This document shows positions 1-9,348 of a stretch of 64,000 nucleotides of DNA, one piece after another. Under the pieces are notes generated by a model. That model was not told the origin of the DNA. It searched no databases and worked only from the letters and a program-made list of their open reading frames with translations. The stretch comes from Rhodococcus_G sp042879035. GTDB taxonomy: Bacteria > Actinomycetota > Actinomycetes > Mycobacteriales > Mycobacteriaceae. The stretch covers positions 359,356 to 423,355 of the forward strand of contig NZ_JBIAOU010000003.1 of the NCBI RefSeq assembly GCF_042879035.1. Reading direction: 5' to 3'. A program made the translations under genes and the position numbers. Position 1 is the stretch's first letter; each line of letters opens with the position of its first letter.

Positions 1-12
1 CGCTGCCGTCAT
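1..12 (-). CDS. start of a leftward gene, cut by the window edge
   Basis: On the minus strand an ATG at position 12 follows GGAGG with a short spacer (GGAGGCACC then ATG), a textbook ribosome binding site. Only four codons (M-T-A-A) are inside the window, so the product cannot be named. The gene would be divergent from the GMC remnant at 178. Confidence 0.4.
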
Positions 13-177
13 GGTGCCTCCTTCGCACAACTTCGTTCTTCAACATAGTCAGGCCCTCCGCTGTTCCCCCCGGGTCGTGACCGCTCCGATGTCTGAACGT
101 GCCGTGGAAGGCGTTCACCGATCCGCTGGATGCGCGGAATCCGGCGCGACGATCACGCGTGACGGTTTACTTGTGTC

Positions 178-1071
178 ATGCCGTCGGCTGCGTACGACTT
201 CATCGTGGTGGGTGCGGGCTCCGCGGGGTGCGCGGTGGCCGGACGACTGGCCATGGAGTCCTCGGCGACGGTGCCGGTCGCCCTGCCCCGACGAGGTGTC
301 GCATCGCTTCGTCGCGGCCGCACGTGCGGCAGGCGTCCCCGACACCGACGATGTCAGCGGTCCCGAACTCGACGGTGTCACGATCAGTCTCGTCACCATC
401 CACCACGGTCAGCGCTGGAGCACGGCGCGTGGCTACCTCGATTCTCGGAAGAACCTGACCGTCGTCACCCGAGCCACGGTCAGTCGGTTGATCATCCGAG
501 GCGGTCGTGCCGTGGGTGTCGAATACTCCCGTCGCAGAATGAGCCGAGCCTTCGCGAGCCGGGAGATCATCTTGAGCGCAGGTACTTTCAGAACACCGCA
601 TCTCCTGCAACTCTCGGGCGTCGGCCCGGCGGATCACCTCCGCGGCGTCGGGATCACTCCCGTGGTCGACAGTCCCCGCATCGGCCAGGGACTGACCGAC
701 CACCCGCCCGTGTGGAATATCTGGGCTCTGGCGCCAGGCCATGTCGGGTTGGCGGACGCCGGCAAACCGACATGGTTTCTGCAGTGGCTGTTGCGCAAGC
801 GCCGCAAGCTCGCCAGTAACGGCGGGGAAGCGCTGGCTCACATCCGTTCGGAGCCCGAGCTTCCGGCATGCGATTTCCAGTTCATCGTCGCTCCCGGCGA
901 TGCTCGCGCCGATCCCAGGGGAGGGACATCGAGCTTCTCCGCGTCCGCGGTGTGGAGGGCCTTCGCGTCGCAGACGCCTCGGCGCTGCCCGTCATTCCCC
1001 GCGCCAACACCAACGCTCCCGCGATCATGGTCGGAGAACGTTGCGCGGACTTCCGGCTGAACGGTCGTTGA
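178..1071 (+). pseudogene. decayed GMC-family FAD oxidoreductase
   Basis: Three stretches of a glucose-methanol-choline oxidoreductase lie in order but in changing frames. The first is the FAD-binding start (YDFIVVGAGSAGCAVAGRL) from 178. The second is a middle part from about 290 with the family signature region (SAGTFRTPHLLQLSGVGP). The third is the conserved C-terminus (GLRVADASALPVIP...NTNAPAIMVGE) ending at the TGA at 1069-1071. The frame moves from 1 to 2 and back to 1. The total is about 290 residues against some 500-560 for the family, so internal segments are missing: about 100 residues after the Rossmann motif and a second block before the C-terminus. With its FAD domain interrupted it is very unlikely to be active. 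Confidence 0.85.
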
Positions 1072-1145
1072 AGTCGCGTGCGGAAGCGTCGCGTGAACAT
1101 CGCCCGTACGCGGCACGTTCACCTCGCTGTGCTACCCAGTTGCTC

Positions 1146-2018
1146 GTGCAGTCCCCACAGAGCGAACCCGCCGTCGGATCCACTCTCGCCACCGTCCGCG
1201 CCCGTGCCTCCGCCCTCGCGCCGAGTGAACGCCGAGTAGCGGACGTGTGTCTGGCCCGTCCCCGCGAGGTCGCGTGGTGGTCGGCCGCGGACCTCGCCGA
1301 GCACGCGTCGACCTCGACGGCGACGGTGGTGCGGGCCTGCCAGAACCTCGGGTTCACCGGCTTCCAGCATCTGCGGATGCTGCTGCTGCGTGACCTCGGT
1401 GGCGCGGTCGAGGGCGACGCGAGCCAGGCGTCGCCGGATTCGGGGATGGGCCTGATGCGGACGGTGTTCGAGGAGGTCGCCCGCGACCTCGGTACCGCTC
1501 TCGCCCCGCTGGACGAGGAGTCGTTCGACGCCGCGGTGACGGCGCTCGCGCGGGCCCGTCGGGTGCTGGTCGTCGGCAACGGCGGCGCGTCGGCGCCGTG
1601 CGCGGGCGCCGTCGCCTTCCGGTTCGTGCTGAACGGGCGCCCGGCGGAGGCGCCGGTCGACGCCGTGGTGCAGCAGCTCACCGCGCGCCATCTGTCGGAC
1701 GAGGACGTGTGCCTGGCGATCAGTGACAGCGGGATGAACGCGTACACGCTGGAGCCGGTCGAGGCGGCACGCAGCGCGGGCGCGACCGTCGTCGGTGTGA
1801 CCGGGCACGCGCGCTCGACGCTCGTCGACCGGTCGGACATTGCGCTGGTCGTCGGGGGTGCGGGACCGTACAGCGCGCACGGGGTCTCGTCCACGGTCGT
1901 GATGCTCACTTTCCTGATCGGCCTGCAGGTGGCGGTGTCGAGGAATCGGGACGGCTCGGACGAGGCGGCGGAGGCGAGCCTGAAACAGGTTGTGACGCTG
2001 CTCAATCCGAAGGAGTGA
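1146..2018 (+). CDS. MurR/RpiR-family transcriptional regulator (HTH + SIS)
   Basis: The protein is about 290 aa. The N-terminal HTH_6 domain (roughly residues 1-75, with LAEHASTSTATVVRACQNLGF as recognition region) binds DNA. A C-terminal SIS sugar-isomerase fold (about 120-265, with VVGNGGASAPCAG) senses a phosphosugar-like ligand in this family. No ATG exists at the N-terminus; GTG at 1146 or TTG at 1140 are the plausible starts. The gene lies 154 bp upstream of the ABC uptake operon in the same direction. The inverted repeat at 2126-2146 in that gap is the likely site through which it controls the operon. A phosphorylated ligand would fit the phosphatase and phosphodiesterase genes in that operon (inference). 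Confidence 0.88.
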   Translation: MQSPQSEPAVGSTLATVRARASALAPSERRVADVCLARPREVAWWSAADLAEHASTSTATVVRACQNLGFTGFQHLRMLLLRDLGGAVEGDASQASPDSGMGLMRTVFEEVARDLGTALAPLDEESFDAAVTALARARRVLVVGNGGASAPCAGAVAFRFVLNGRPAEAPVDAVVQQLTARHLSDEDVCLAISDSGMNAYTLEPVEAARSAGATVVGVTGHARSTLVDRSDIALVVGGAGPYSAHGVSSTVVMLTFLIGLQVAVSRNRDGSDEAAEASLKQVVTLLNPKE

Positions 2019-2125
2019 CGGGAGTGGCGACGGTCGGCAACCGTTGCCCCGAGTATCACGAAAGGTTGGAACGGCATTCGACGGCCGTTCACCTGAGACT
2101 GGCTAACTACCGATGTAACAGGAAT

Positions 2126-2146
2126 CCCAAACGAGCCGAGTTTGGG
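2126..2146. promoter_or_regulatory. inverted repeat upstream of the ABC operon, candidate RpiR operator
   Basis: CCCAAAC, a 7-nt spacer, then GTTTGGG: a perfect 7-bp inverted repeat 26 bp before the ATP-binding gene and 107 bp after the regulator. Its position in the only sizeable gap between regulator and operon suggests an operator. A weak attenuator hairpin is the alternative. Confidence 0.5.
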
Positions 2147-2172
2147 TAACGCCATTTCATCGGGAGTTGAGC

Positions 2173-3300
<1,128 letters not shown>

Positions 3301-3361
3301 CCCCACCTCCTGCTTTCCTCCCCCGCACCGTATTTCCCCTCACCCCAGGAGTCCTGTAAGC

Positions 3362-4714
3362 ATGCGTACAACCAAGTGGCTGGCCGCCGGGGCACTGTCG
3401 GTCGCCGCGCTCACCCTCGCCGGCTGTGCCACCGGCACCGTGGACGCCGCGTCCGGCGAAGCCGGCCAGACCATTCCCGAGCTCGCTCCGGATCAGAAGG
3501 TGGAGATCACCTTCGAGTCCTACAACCTCGCGCAGGCCGGTGTCTGGACCGACACGATCACCGGACTGATCGACGACTTCGAGGCCGAGCACCCGAACAT
3601 CACGGTCAAGGCTCAGCCGCCTCAGGGCGGCTCCTCGGCGACCGCGAGCAGCGTCCAGACCCAGCTGCTCGCCGGGAATCCGCCCGATGTCGCCCAGATG
3701 ACCTTCGACACGGTCGATTTCTCCGTCAACCAGCTCGGCGCCCAGAACCTCGACAAGCTCGTCGGCGAGGACGCGGTCGAGGAGAACTTCGGCGGCGCGC
3801 ACCCCTTCCACCCGCGGGCGAAAGTGCTCGGCGACTGGAACGGCGCCACGTACGGCATGCCGTACGTCTTCTCCACCCCGGTCCTGTGGTTCAACGCGAC
3901 TGCGCTCGAGAAGGCCGGCGTGCCCGCTGACACCGACCTGTCCACCTGGCCGGAGGTGACGGAGGTGGCGAAGAAGATCACCGCCGCCACCGGCAAGCCC
4001 GCGCTGTCGATCAACTGCTCGGTCAAGGGCGGCAACTGGTGCATGCAGGCGCTGTTCAAGTCGACCGGCGGCGGCGTTCTGTCCGACGACCGCAAGACCA
4101 TCGAATTCGGTGAGACCGCCTCGGTCGAGGCCGTCACCGAACTTCGCAAGATGTTCGATGCCGGCGTCCTCGCCAACCAGGCGGCCACCGCGCAGGGCGA
4201 GGCGTTCATGAAGGGCGACACCGCGATCACCCTGACCACCTCCGCGTACCAGGGCGCGTTCATCAGCGCCGCCAAGAACGGCGGCTGGGAACTGAAGGCC
4301 GCCGAGATGCCCGCCTTCGACGGCCACGACGCGGTCCCCACGAACTCCGGATCGGGATTGTTCATCTTCTCGCAGGACCCGGCGAAGCAGCGGGCCGGCT
4401 GGGAGCTGATCAAGTTCATGACCTCCGACCACGCCTACACCGAGATCTCCAGCAAGATCGGCTACCTGCCGCTCCGCACCTCGCTGACCGAGGACCCGGC
4501 CGCGCTCGAGCCCTGGGCCGACGCCAACCCGCTGATCGAGCCGAACCTCGCGCAGCTCGACCGCCTGCAGCCGTGGGTGTCCTACCCCGGCAACAGCTAC
4601 GTCCAGGTCGACGACATGCTCGCGACCGCCATCGAGGAGTCCGTCTTCTACGGCAAGGATCCCGCCGCCACCCTGGCCGCCGCCCAGGAGCGGGCGCAGG
4701 ACCTGATCTCCTGA
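3362..4714 (+). CDS. extracellular solute-binding lipoprotein (UgpB/MalE-like, family 1)
   Basis: The 450-aa protein has a lipoprotein signal ending in the lipobox LAGC (Cys22), so it should be anchored outside the membrane. The body has the family-1 solute-binding pattern: ITFESYN near the start, LIDDFEAEHPNITVKAQ, GNPPDVAQM, and the late YTEISSKIGYLPLRTS, as in UgpB-type receptors. It starts at ATG 3362, 61 nt after the ATPase gene. UgpB relatives bind glycerol-3-phosphate or glycerophosphodiesters, which suits the phosphoesterases in this operon. The ligand itself cannot be read from sequence. Confidence 0.93.
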   Translation: MRTTKWLAAGALSVAALTLAGCATGTVDAASGEAGQTIPELAPDQKVEITFESYNLAQAGVWTDTITGLIDDFEAEHPNITVKAQPPQGGSSATASSVQTQLLAGNPPDVAQMTFDTVDFSVNQLGAQNLDKLVGEDAVEENFGGAHPFHPRAKVLGDWNGATYGMPYVFSTPVLWFNATALEKAGVPADTDLSTWPEVTEVAKKITAATGKPALSINCSVKGGNWCMQALFKSTGGGVLSDDRKTIEFGETASVEAVTELRKMFDAGVLANQAATAQGEAFMKGDTAITLTTSAYQGAFISAAKNGGWELKAAEMPAFDGHDAVPTNSGSGLFIFSQDPAKQRAGWELIKFMTSDHAYTEISSKIGYLPLRTSLTEDPAALEPWADANPLIEPNLAQLDRLQPWVSYPGNSYVQVDDMLATAIEESVFYGKDPAATLAAAQERAQDLIS

Positions 4715-4739
4715 TCCGACCACCAGAAAGCACATCACC

Positions 4740-5504
4740 ATGACGAGCACCCTGCCGCTGCGCGCGGCGACCCGACGCCTGCCTCTGGCGGGGACCTACA
4801 ACTTCCGCGACGTCGGAGGTTACGCAGTGGGCGAGCGTTTCACACGCTGGGGCAAGCTGTTTCGCTCCGATGCACTCCATGCCGTCGACCAGACCGGACG
4901 AGACACCCTCGCCGGGCTCGGCCTCGGACTCGTCGTCGACCTCCGGGAGAACGACGAGCGGGAAACCGCGCCGAACGCTCTGAACGGGGTCGGTCACCGC
5001 GACGTGCACGTGCCGGTGTACGACGGGCCCATCGAGTACACGGCGTCCGATCATCCGGGTGCAGCTTTCGACCTCGAGGGACTCTACCTGCAGATGCTCC
5101 GCGAGCACGGCGGCGCGCTCACGAACGCCGTCCGGTTGATCGCCGCGTCCGGTGACGCCCCCGTCCTCGTGCACTGCACCGCGGGCAAGGACCGCACCGG
5201 CCTCGTGGTGGCGCTGACCCTCTCCGCGGTGGGTGTCGACGACCGCGACGTGATCGCCGACTACGCGCTGTCCGAGACGATGCTCCACGGCGAGTGGGCC
5301 GACGCGATGCTGGCGTCGTTCCGTGACCGCGAGCTGCCCGACGGTTTCGACGTCGAAGGCGTGGTCTCGGCGAGCCCCGCGCCGCTGATGCGGCGCACCC
5401 TCGCCGTCATCGAGGCCGACCACGGCGGCGCCCGCCGCTACCTTCTCGCCCACGGCATGACCGAGTCCGAACTGACCGATCTGCGGGCCGCAATCCTGTC
5501 CTGA
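4740..5504 (+). CDS. tyrosine-phosphatase-like protein (Y_phosphatase3 family)
   Basis: The 254-aa protein carries the CX5R phosphatase loop HCTAGKDRTG (145-154, nucleophile Cys146, Arg152). It also has the family's N-terminal NFRDVGGY motif (21-28), as in Mycobacterium PtpB-type and MptpB-like enzymes. These act on phosphotyrosine, and some members on phosphoinositides. It has no signal peptide and is probably cytoplasmic. It starts 25 nt after the binding-protein gene and is embedded in the transporter operon, so its substrate is more likely a small imported phosphomonoester, or one released by the adjacent phosphodiesterases, than a signalling protein (inference). Confidence 0.9.
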   Translation: MTSTLPLRAATRRLPLAGTYNFRDVGGYAVGERFTRWGKLFRSDALHAVDQTGRDTLAGLGLGLVVDLRENDERETAPNALNGVGHRDVHVPVYDGPIEYTASDHPGAAFDLEGLYLQMLREHGGALTNAVRLIAASGDAPVLVHCTAGKDRTGLVVALTLSAVGVDDRDVIADYALSETMLHGEWADAMLASFRDRELPDGFDVEGVVSASPAPLMRRTLAVIEADHGGARRYLLAHGMTESELTDLRAAILS

Positions 5505-5518
5505 GGCACTTCGTGCCC

Positions 5519-5565
5519 GTGCGCGAGTTCGGTGGCCGAACTCGCGCACGAGCGGCGGAGCCGCC
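5519..5565 (+). repeat. REP-like hairpin element, copy 1
   Basis: A perfect 14-bp stem (5519-5532 with 5536-5549, 3-nt loop) is followed after 3-4 nt by the small palindrome GGCGGAGCCGCC (5554-5565), ending 34 nt before the ATG at 5600. Copies with the same tail, CGCGCACG then GGCGGAGCCGCC, lie at 30172-30234 and 56531-56592. It sits inside an operon, so it may be a processing or attenuation site rather than a full terminator. Confidence 0.7.
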
Positions 5566-5599
5566 TGCTTCCGAACAACCCCGTCCGAAGGAAGAGACC

Positions 5600-6487
5600 A
5601 TGAGCGAGTACGGAAATCCCGACCACTACATCCTGCACGTGAGCGACACCCACTTCGTCGGTGACGGCGAGCTGCTGCACGGGAAGGTGGACAGCGACGC
5701 GAAGCTGGGTCGCCTGTTCGAGCGTCTGGACCGTACCGGGCAGCGCCCCGAGGCGATCGTGTTCACCGGCGACCTCGCCGACGCCGGCAACCCGCAGGCG
5801 TACGTGCGGTTGCGTGAGATGGTCGAGCCTGCGGCGGCGAAGCTGGGTGCCAAGGTGATCTGGGTGATGGGCAACCACGACAGCCGGCCCGAGTTCCGCG
5901 CCGGGCTGCTCGACGCCGAGCCGACCCAGGAGTCGGTGGACATCGTCCACGACATCGACGGTCTGCGGATCATCGCCCTCGACAGCACGGTTCCCGGTCA
6001 GCACCACGGCGAGATCACCGACGAGCAGCTCGACTGGCTGACCGACGTCCTCGCCACCCCGGCACCGCACGGCACCCTGCTCGCGCTGCACCACCCGCCG
6101 GTCCCGAGTCCGCTGGCGCTGCTCGAGTACGTCGAGCTGCGGGACCAGCGTCGGCTGGAGGACGTGCTGCGCGGCACCGACGTCCGCGGCATCCTGGGCG
6201 GCCACCTGCACTACTCGACCACCTGCACGTTCGCGGACATTCCGGTGTCTGTGGCATCGGCGACCTGCTACACGCAGGACCTGTTCCCGGCCGGCGGTAT
6301 GCGTGGGCAGGACAGCGGCCAGTCCTTCAACCTGGTGCACGTGTACCCGGACCGCGTCCTGCACACCGTGGTGCCGGTCGAGGTGGGCCCGACGCTGTAC
6401 GAGATGACCACCGAGCAGATGGCGGCCGTGCAGAACATGACGACGGAGGAGGCCCTCCGTTTCATGTCCCAGCCCGTCGCGCACTAG
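5600..6487 (+). CDS. calcineurin-type cyclic-nucleotide phosphodiesterase (Rv0805/CpdA-like)
   Basis: This 295-aa metallophosphoesterase strongly resembles Mycobacterium tuberculosis Rv0805. All five metal-site motifs are present: SDTH (15-18), GDLAD (about 56-60), GNHD (about 91-94), HHPP, and GGHLHYS (about 199-205). The stretch SVASATCYTQDL is also as in Rv0805. Rv0805-type enzymes hydrolyse 3',5'- and 2',3'-cyclic nucleotides and other phosphodiesters in vitro. The start is ATG 5600 with GGAAGAG upstream; upstream in-frame codons read through the hairpin repeat and are rejected. Between a phosphatase and two permease genes, its job may be to cleave an imported phosphodiester. Confidence 0.92.
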   Translation: MSEYGNPDHYILHVSDTHFVGDGELLHGKVDSDAKLGRLFERLDRTGQRPEAIVFTGDLADAGNPQAYVRLREMVEPAAAKLGAKVIWVMGNHDSRPEFRAGLLDAEPTQESVDIVHDIDGLRIIALDSTVPGQHHGEITDEQLDWLTDVLATPAPHGTLLALHHPPVPSPLALLEYVELRDQRRLEDVLRGTDVRGILGGHLHYSTTCTFADIPVSVASATCYTQDLFPAGGMRGQDSGQSFNLVHVYPDRVLHTVVPVEVGPTLYEMTTEQMAAVQNMTTEEALRFMSQPVAH

Positions 6488-6512
6488 CCGGTCCGTAGCC
6501 GAGGAGATCACC

Positions 6513-7469
6513 ATGCTTGTCGAAATGCCAGCTGCCGCATCGGCTGCGAAAGCGGGAGGTGCCGGGCAGCGGCCGAGTCGCCTGCCCGCTCTGCGACGTC
6601 AGCTGGTGCCGTTCGCGTACCTGGCGCCGGCGCTGGCGCTGTTGGTGGTGTGGATCTACAAGCCGCTGGCCGAGACGATCGGGCTCTCGTTCTACAAGTG
6701 GAACATGATCCCGACGTCGCCGAAAGTGCCGGTGGGACTGGACAACTACACCACCGTGCTGGCGTTGCCCGAACTGCACCAGGCATTGTGGAACACGGCG
6801 GCGTACATCGCGGCGTTCATGGTGTTCTCGCTCGTGCTGCCCGTCGGCATCGCGCTGCTGAGCAACCAGGTGACGGGCCGGTCGAAGACGTTCTACCAGG
6901 CGTTGATCTTCGTTCCGTTCCTCGTGACTCCGGTTGCGAGCAGCGCGATCTGGCGCTGGTTGTTCACCCCGGACACCGGCACGATCCCGCGCGTCGCCGC
7001 CACCATGGGGTTCGAGATGGGCGACGTGTTCCGCGATCCGAAGGTCGCGCTGATCGGTGTCGTGGTGGTGGTGGGCTGGCAGATGCTCGGATTCGGTGTC
7101 CTGGTCGTCGCGGCGGGCATGGCGGGTATCAACCCGGACTACGCGGCGGCCGCGTCGCTGGACGGCGCCTCACAGGCGACGATCACGCGCAGGATCATCC
7201 TTCCGCTGCTCTCGCCGACGCTGGTGTTCCTCGCACTGATGACGATCCTGCTCAGCGCCCAGTGGACGTATCCCGTGATCGACATCCTCACCCAGGGCGG
7301 GCCGAGCGGGTCGACCACCAACATCTACTACCTGCTCTACGAATTCGGTTTCCGGAACTTCGACGCCGGACTCTCGGCGGCCGCGGGCACCCTCTTCTTC
7401 CTGGGTTTCGGTGTGATCGCGTTCGTCTTCGTCCGGCTCTCGGACAAACTGAGTTTCTACGACAACTAG
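6513..7469 (+). CDS. ABC transporter permease (UgpA/MalF type)
   Basis: The 318-aa integral membrane protein has about six hydrophobic segments (first at residues 30-50, last near the C-terminus). The cytoplasmic EAA loop that contacts the ATPase is at about 206-225 (AAAASLDGASQATITRRIILPLL). It pairs with the permease encoded immediately downstream. The start is ATG 6513 with GAGGAG upstream (ccgaggagatcacc). It lies 25 nt after the first phosphodiesterase gene, in the same operon. Confidence 0.94.
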   Translation: MLVEMPAAASAAKAGGAGQRPSRLPALRRQLVPFAYLAPALALLVVWIYKPLAETIGLSFYKWNMIPTSPKVPVGLDNYTTVLALPELHQALWNTAAYIAAFMVFSLVLPVGIALLSNQVTGRSKTFYQALIFVPFLVTPVASSAIWRWLFTPDTGTIPRVAATMGFEMGDVFRDPKVALIGVVVVVGWQMLGFGVLVVAAGMAGINPDYAAAASLDGASQATITRRIILPLLSPTLVFLALMTILLSAQWTYPVIDILTQGGPSGSTTNIYYLLYEFGFRNFDAGLSAAAGTLFFLGFGVIAFVFVRLSDKLSFYDN

Positions 7470-7478
7470 GTGACACCA

Positions 7479-8375
7479 ATGTCCTTCGTCATGGTCGACG
7501 CGCCACCGCGTACCACCCCCGTTTCCGCCGAACCCGAACGCCGGGTCGGCGACGAGCCCGTCGGGTCCCGCACCCGCGGGAGGATCGCCGCTGGCCACGT
7601 CCTGCTCGCGATCCTGGCTCTGCTGAGCATCTTTCCCGTCTACTGGATGTTCGCGACCGCCTTCCGCCTACCGCAGGACATGCTCTCGTCTAGCCCGATC
7701 CCGTGGCCGCTGAGCGTGGAGAACCTCCGGTACGTGTGGGACACGATCCCGATGGCGTCCATGCTGGCCAACACGTTCGTGATGGCCGCGGCGATGGCGG
7801 TGAGCCAGCTCGTCGTCGCGATCCTCGCCGCGTACGCGTTCGCGCGCTGGAACTTCTTCGGCAAGCAGGTGCTGTTCCTGCTGTTCGTCGGGTCGTGGCT
7901 GGTGCCGTTCCAGGTCACCATGATTCCCAACTACCTGCTGATCTCGCAGATGGGCCTGCTCGACACCGTCGCCGGCGTCGTCATCCCGAACCTGTGCTCC
8001 GCCTTCGGTGTGCTGATGCTGCGCCAGCACATGGAGGCCTTCCCCACCGAGCTGCTCGACGCGTCTGCGATGGACGGCCAGAGTTCGTGGGCGACCCTGT
8101 GGAAGGTGGTCGTGCCCAACATGAAGCCGGCGCTCGCGGCCCTCGGCATCATGCTGTTCATCTCGGCCTGGAACGAATACCTCTGGCCCGCACTGGTGTT
8201 GCGGAAGTCCGACGCGCTCGTGCAGATCGGTATCCGGAGCTTCCTGGGCGCGGAGGGCGACAACTGGGGCGCGGTGATGGCGGCGTCCGGCCTGGCGTGC
8301 CTGCCGATCTTCCTGATCTACCTCTTCCTGCAGCGCTACGTCGTCGACGCGTTCGTCCGCTCCGGACTCAAATAG
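7479..8375 (+). CDS. ABC transporter permease (UgpE/MalG type)
   Basis: The 298-aa second permease subunit has six predicted membrane spans. Its EAA motif reads ELLDASAMDGQSSWATLWKV, and the C-terminus (YVVDAFVRSGLK) is typical of MalG/UgpE-type proteins (usually ...GLTAGAVKG). ATG at 7479 is preferred because AGGTGA lies about 5 nt upstream; GTG 7470 in the same frame would add three residues. It follows the first permease by 9 nt, consistent with translational coupling. Confidence 0.94.
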   Translation: MSFVMVDAPPRTTPVSAEPERRVGDEPVGSRTRGRIAAGHVLLAILALLSIFPVYWMFATAFRLPQDMLSSSPIPWPLSVENLRYVWDTIPMASMLANTFVMAAAMAVSQLVVAILAAYAFARWNFFGKQVLFLLFVGSWLVPFQVTMIPNYLLISQMGLLDTVAGVVIPNLCSAFGVLMLRQHMEAFPTELLDASAMDGQSSWATLWKVVVPNMKPALAALGIMLFISAWNEYLWPALVLRKSDALVQIGIRSFLGAEGDNWGAVMAASGLACLPIFLIYLFLQRYVVDAFVRSGLK

Positions 8376-8401
8376 CCGACTCAACAATCCGAGGAGCCTT
8401 C

Positions 8402-9244
8402 GTGAAGATCGTCCAGATCAGCGACACCCACCTGACCGCACACGGCGGCCGGACACAGGAGAACTTCGAGCGCGTCGTCGACCACGTCAACAACCACCTG
8501 CGGCCGGACCTCGTCGTGCACTCCGGTGACATCGTGATCATCCACCCCGACGACGCAGCCGACCGTGCACACGCGCGAACACTGATGGCGGAGTTCACCG
8601 CCCCGGTCCTCGTCGTGCCCGGCAACCACGACATCGGTGAGCCCGGCGCGGCCCCCTGGGCGGGGATCGGTGTCACCGACGAGCGGGTCGCCGCGTTCGA
8701 GTCGGTGTGGGGCACCGGCCACTGGCGCCACGACGCCGGCGGCTGGACGGTCCTCGGCCTCAACAGTGAGCTCTTCGGCTCCGGCCTGGGCCGGGAGGCC
8801 GAGCAGTGGGCCTGGATCGAGAACACCGTCGCGGACCTGCCGGCCACCGCCCGGGTGATCGTCTTCCTGCACAAGCCGATCTGGCAGGTGGCCGACGAGC
8901 CCACCGATCACAACCTCGACATCGGCGAGTCCCGCGCCCGGCTGCTCGACCTGCTCGGGACGGTCTCCCTCGCCGCGGTCGGCAGCGGACACCTGCACTG
9001 CTACCGGCAGACCCGCCGCGGTGAGACGCTCGAGGTGTGGGCCCCGGCCACCGCGTTCGTCGCCGGGGACGGTGACACGTTCGCCGGCCCGCTCCACCAA
9101 CTCGGCATCGTCGAATACGACTGCGCCGACGGCACCGTTCGCGCGGGCTACCGGTCCGTGCCCGGCCTCGACGACGTGTCGGCCACCGGGGTTCCCGAGG
9201 TGATCGCGGCGATCACCGCGCTCACCGACAGCCCCGTCGGCTGA
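8402..9244 (+). CDS. second calcineurin-type metallophosphoesterase of the operon
   Basis: The 280-aa protein has the metallophosphoesterase motifs DTH (8-10), GDIV (42-45), GNHD (about 74-77), LHKP in place of HHPP, and GSGHLHCY (about 197-204). It is only distantly similar to the phosphodiesterase at 5600, so this is not a recent duplication. It starts at GTG 8402 after GAGGAG, 26 nt behind the second permease, and is the last gene before a strong terminator hairpin. It probably acts on a different bond or product of the same imported compound (inference). Confidence 0.9.
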   Translation: MKIVQISDTHLTAHGGRTQENFERVVDHVNNHLRPDLVVHSGDIVIIHPDDAADRAHARTLMAEFTAPVLVVPGNHDIGEPGAAPWAGIGVTDERVAAFESVWGTGHWRHDAGGWTVLGLNSELFGSGLGREAEQWAWIENTVADLPATARVIVFLHKPIWQVADEPTDHNLDIGESRARLLDLLGTVSLAAVGSGHLHCYRQTRRGETLEVWAPATAFVAGDGDTFAGPLHQLGIVEYDCADGTVRAGYRSVPGLDDVSATGVPEVIAAITALTDSPVG

Positions 9245-9276
9245 CCCCGGATCCGCGGGGACGGGCGGCGGCTGCT

Positions 9277-9304
9277 CCGTCGGCGCTGTTGACAGCGCCG
9301 ACGG
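9277..9304 (+). terminator. hairpin terminator of the ABC/phosphoesterase operon
   Basis: CCGTCGGCGCTGT pairs perfectly with ACAGCGCCGACGG (9292-9304) around a 2-nt centre, 32 nt after the last stop codon of the operon. No U-run follows, as is common in actinobacteria. Confidence 0.7.
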
Positions 9305-9348
9305 CGAGGGCCACGCTCGAACGAGTCCGGTTCGGCGAGGAGGCGGGC

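Noticed and set aside
741..1139. N-terminal extension of the RpiR gene upstream to 741
   Set aside because: It would overlap the GMC remnant and adds Arg/Ser-rich residues unlike RpiR proteins, whose HTH begins right after 1146.
7703..8401. Upstream extension of the second phosphodiesterase into the permease gene
   Set aside because: It lies in the wrong frame of a clear permease. The calcineurin-type start MKIVQISDTH begins at GTG 8402 behind GAGGAG.
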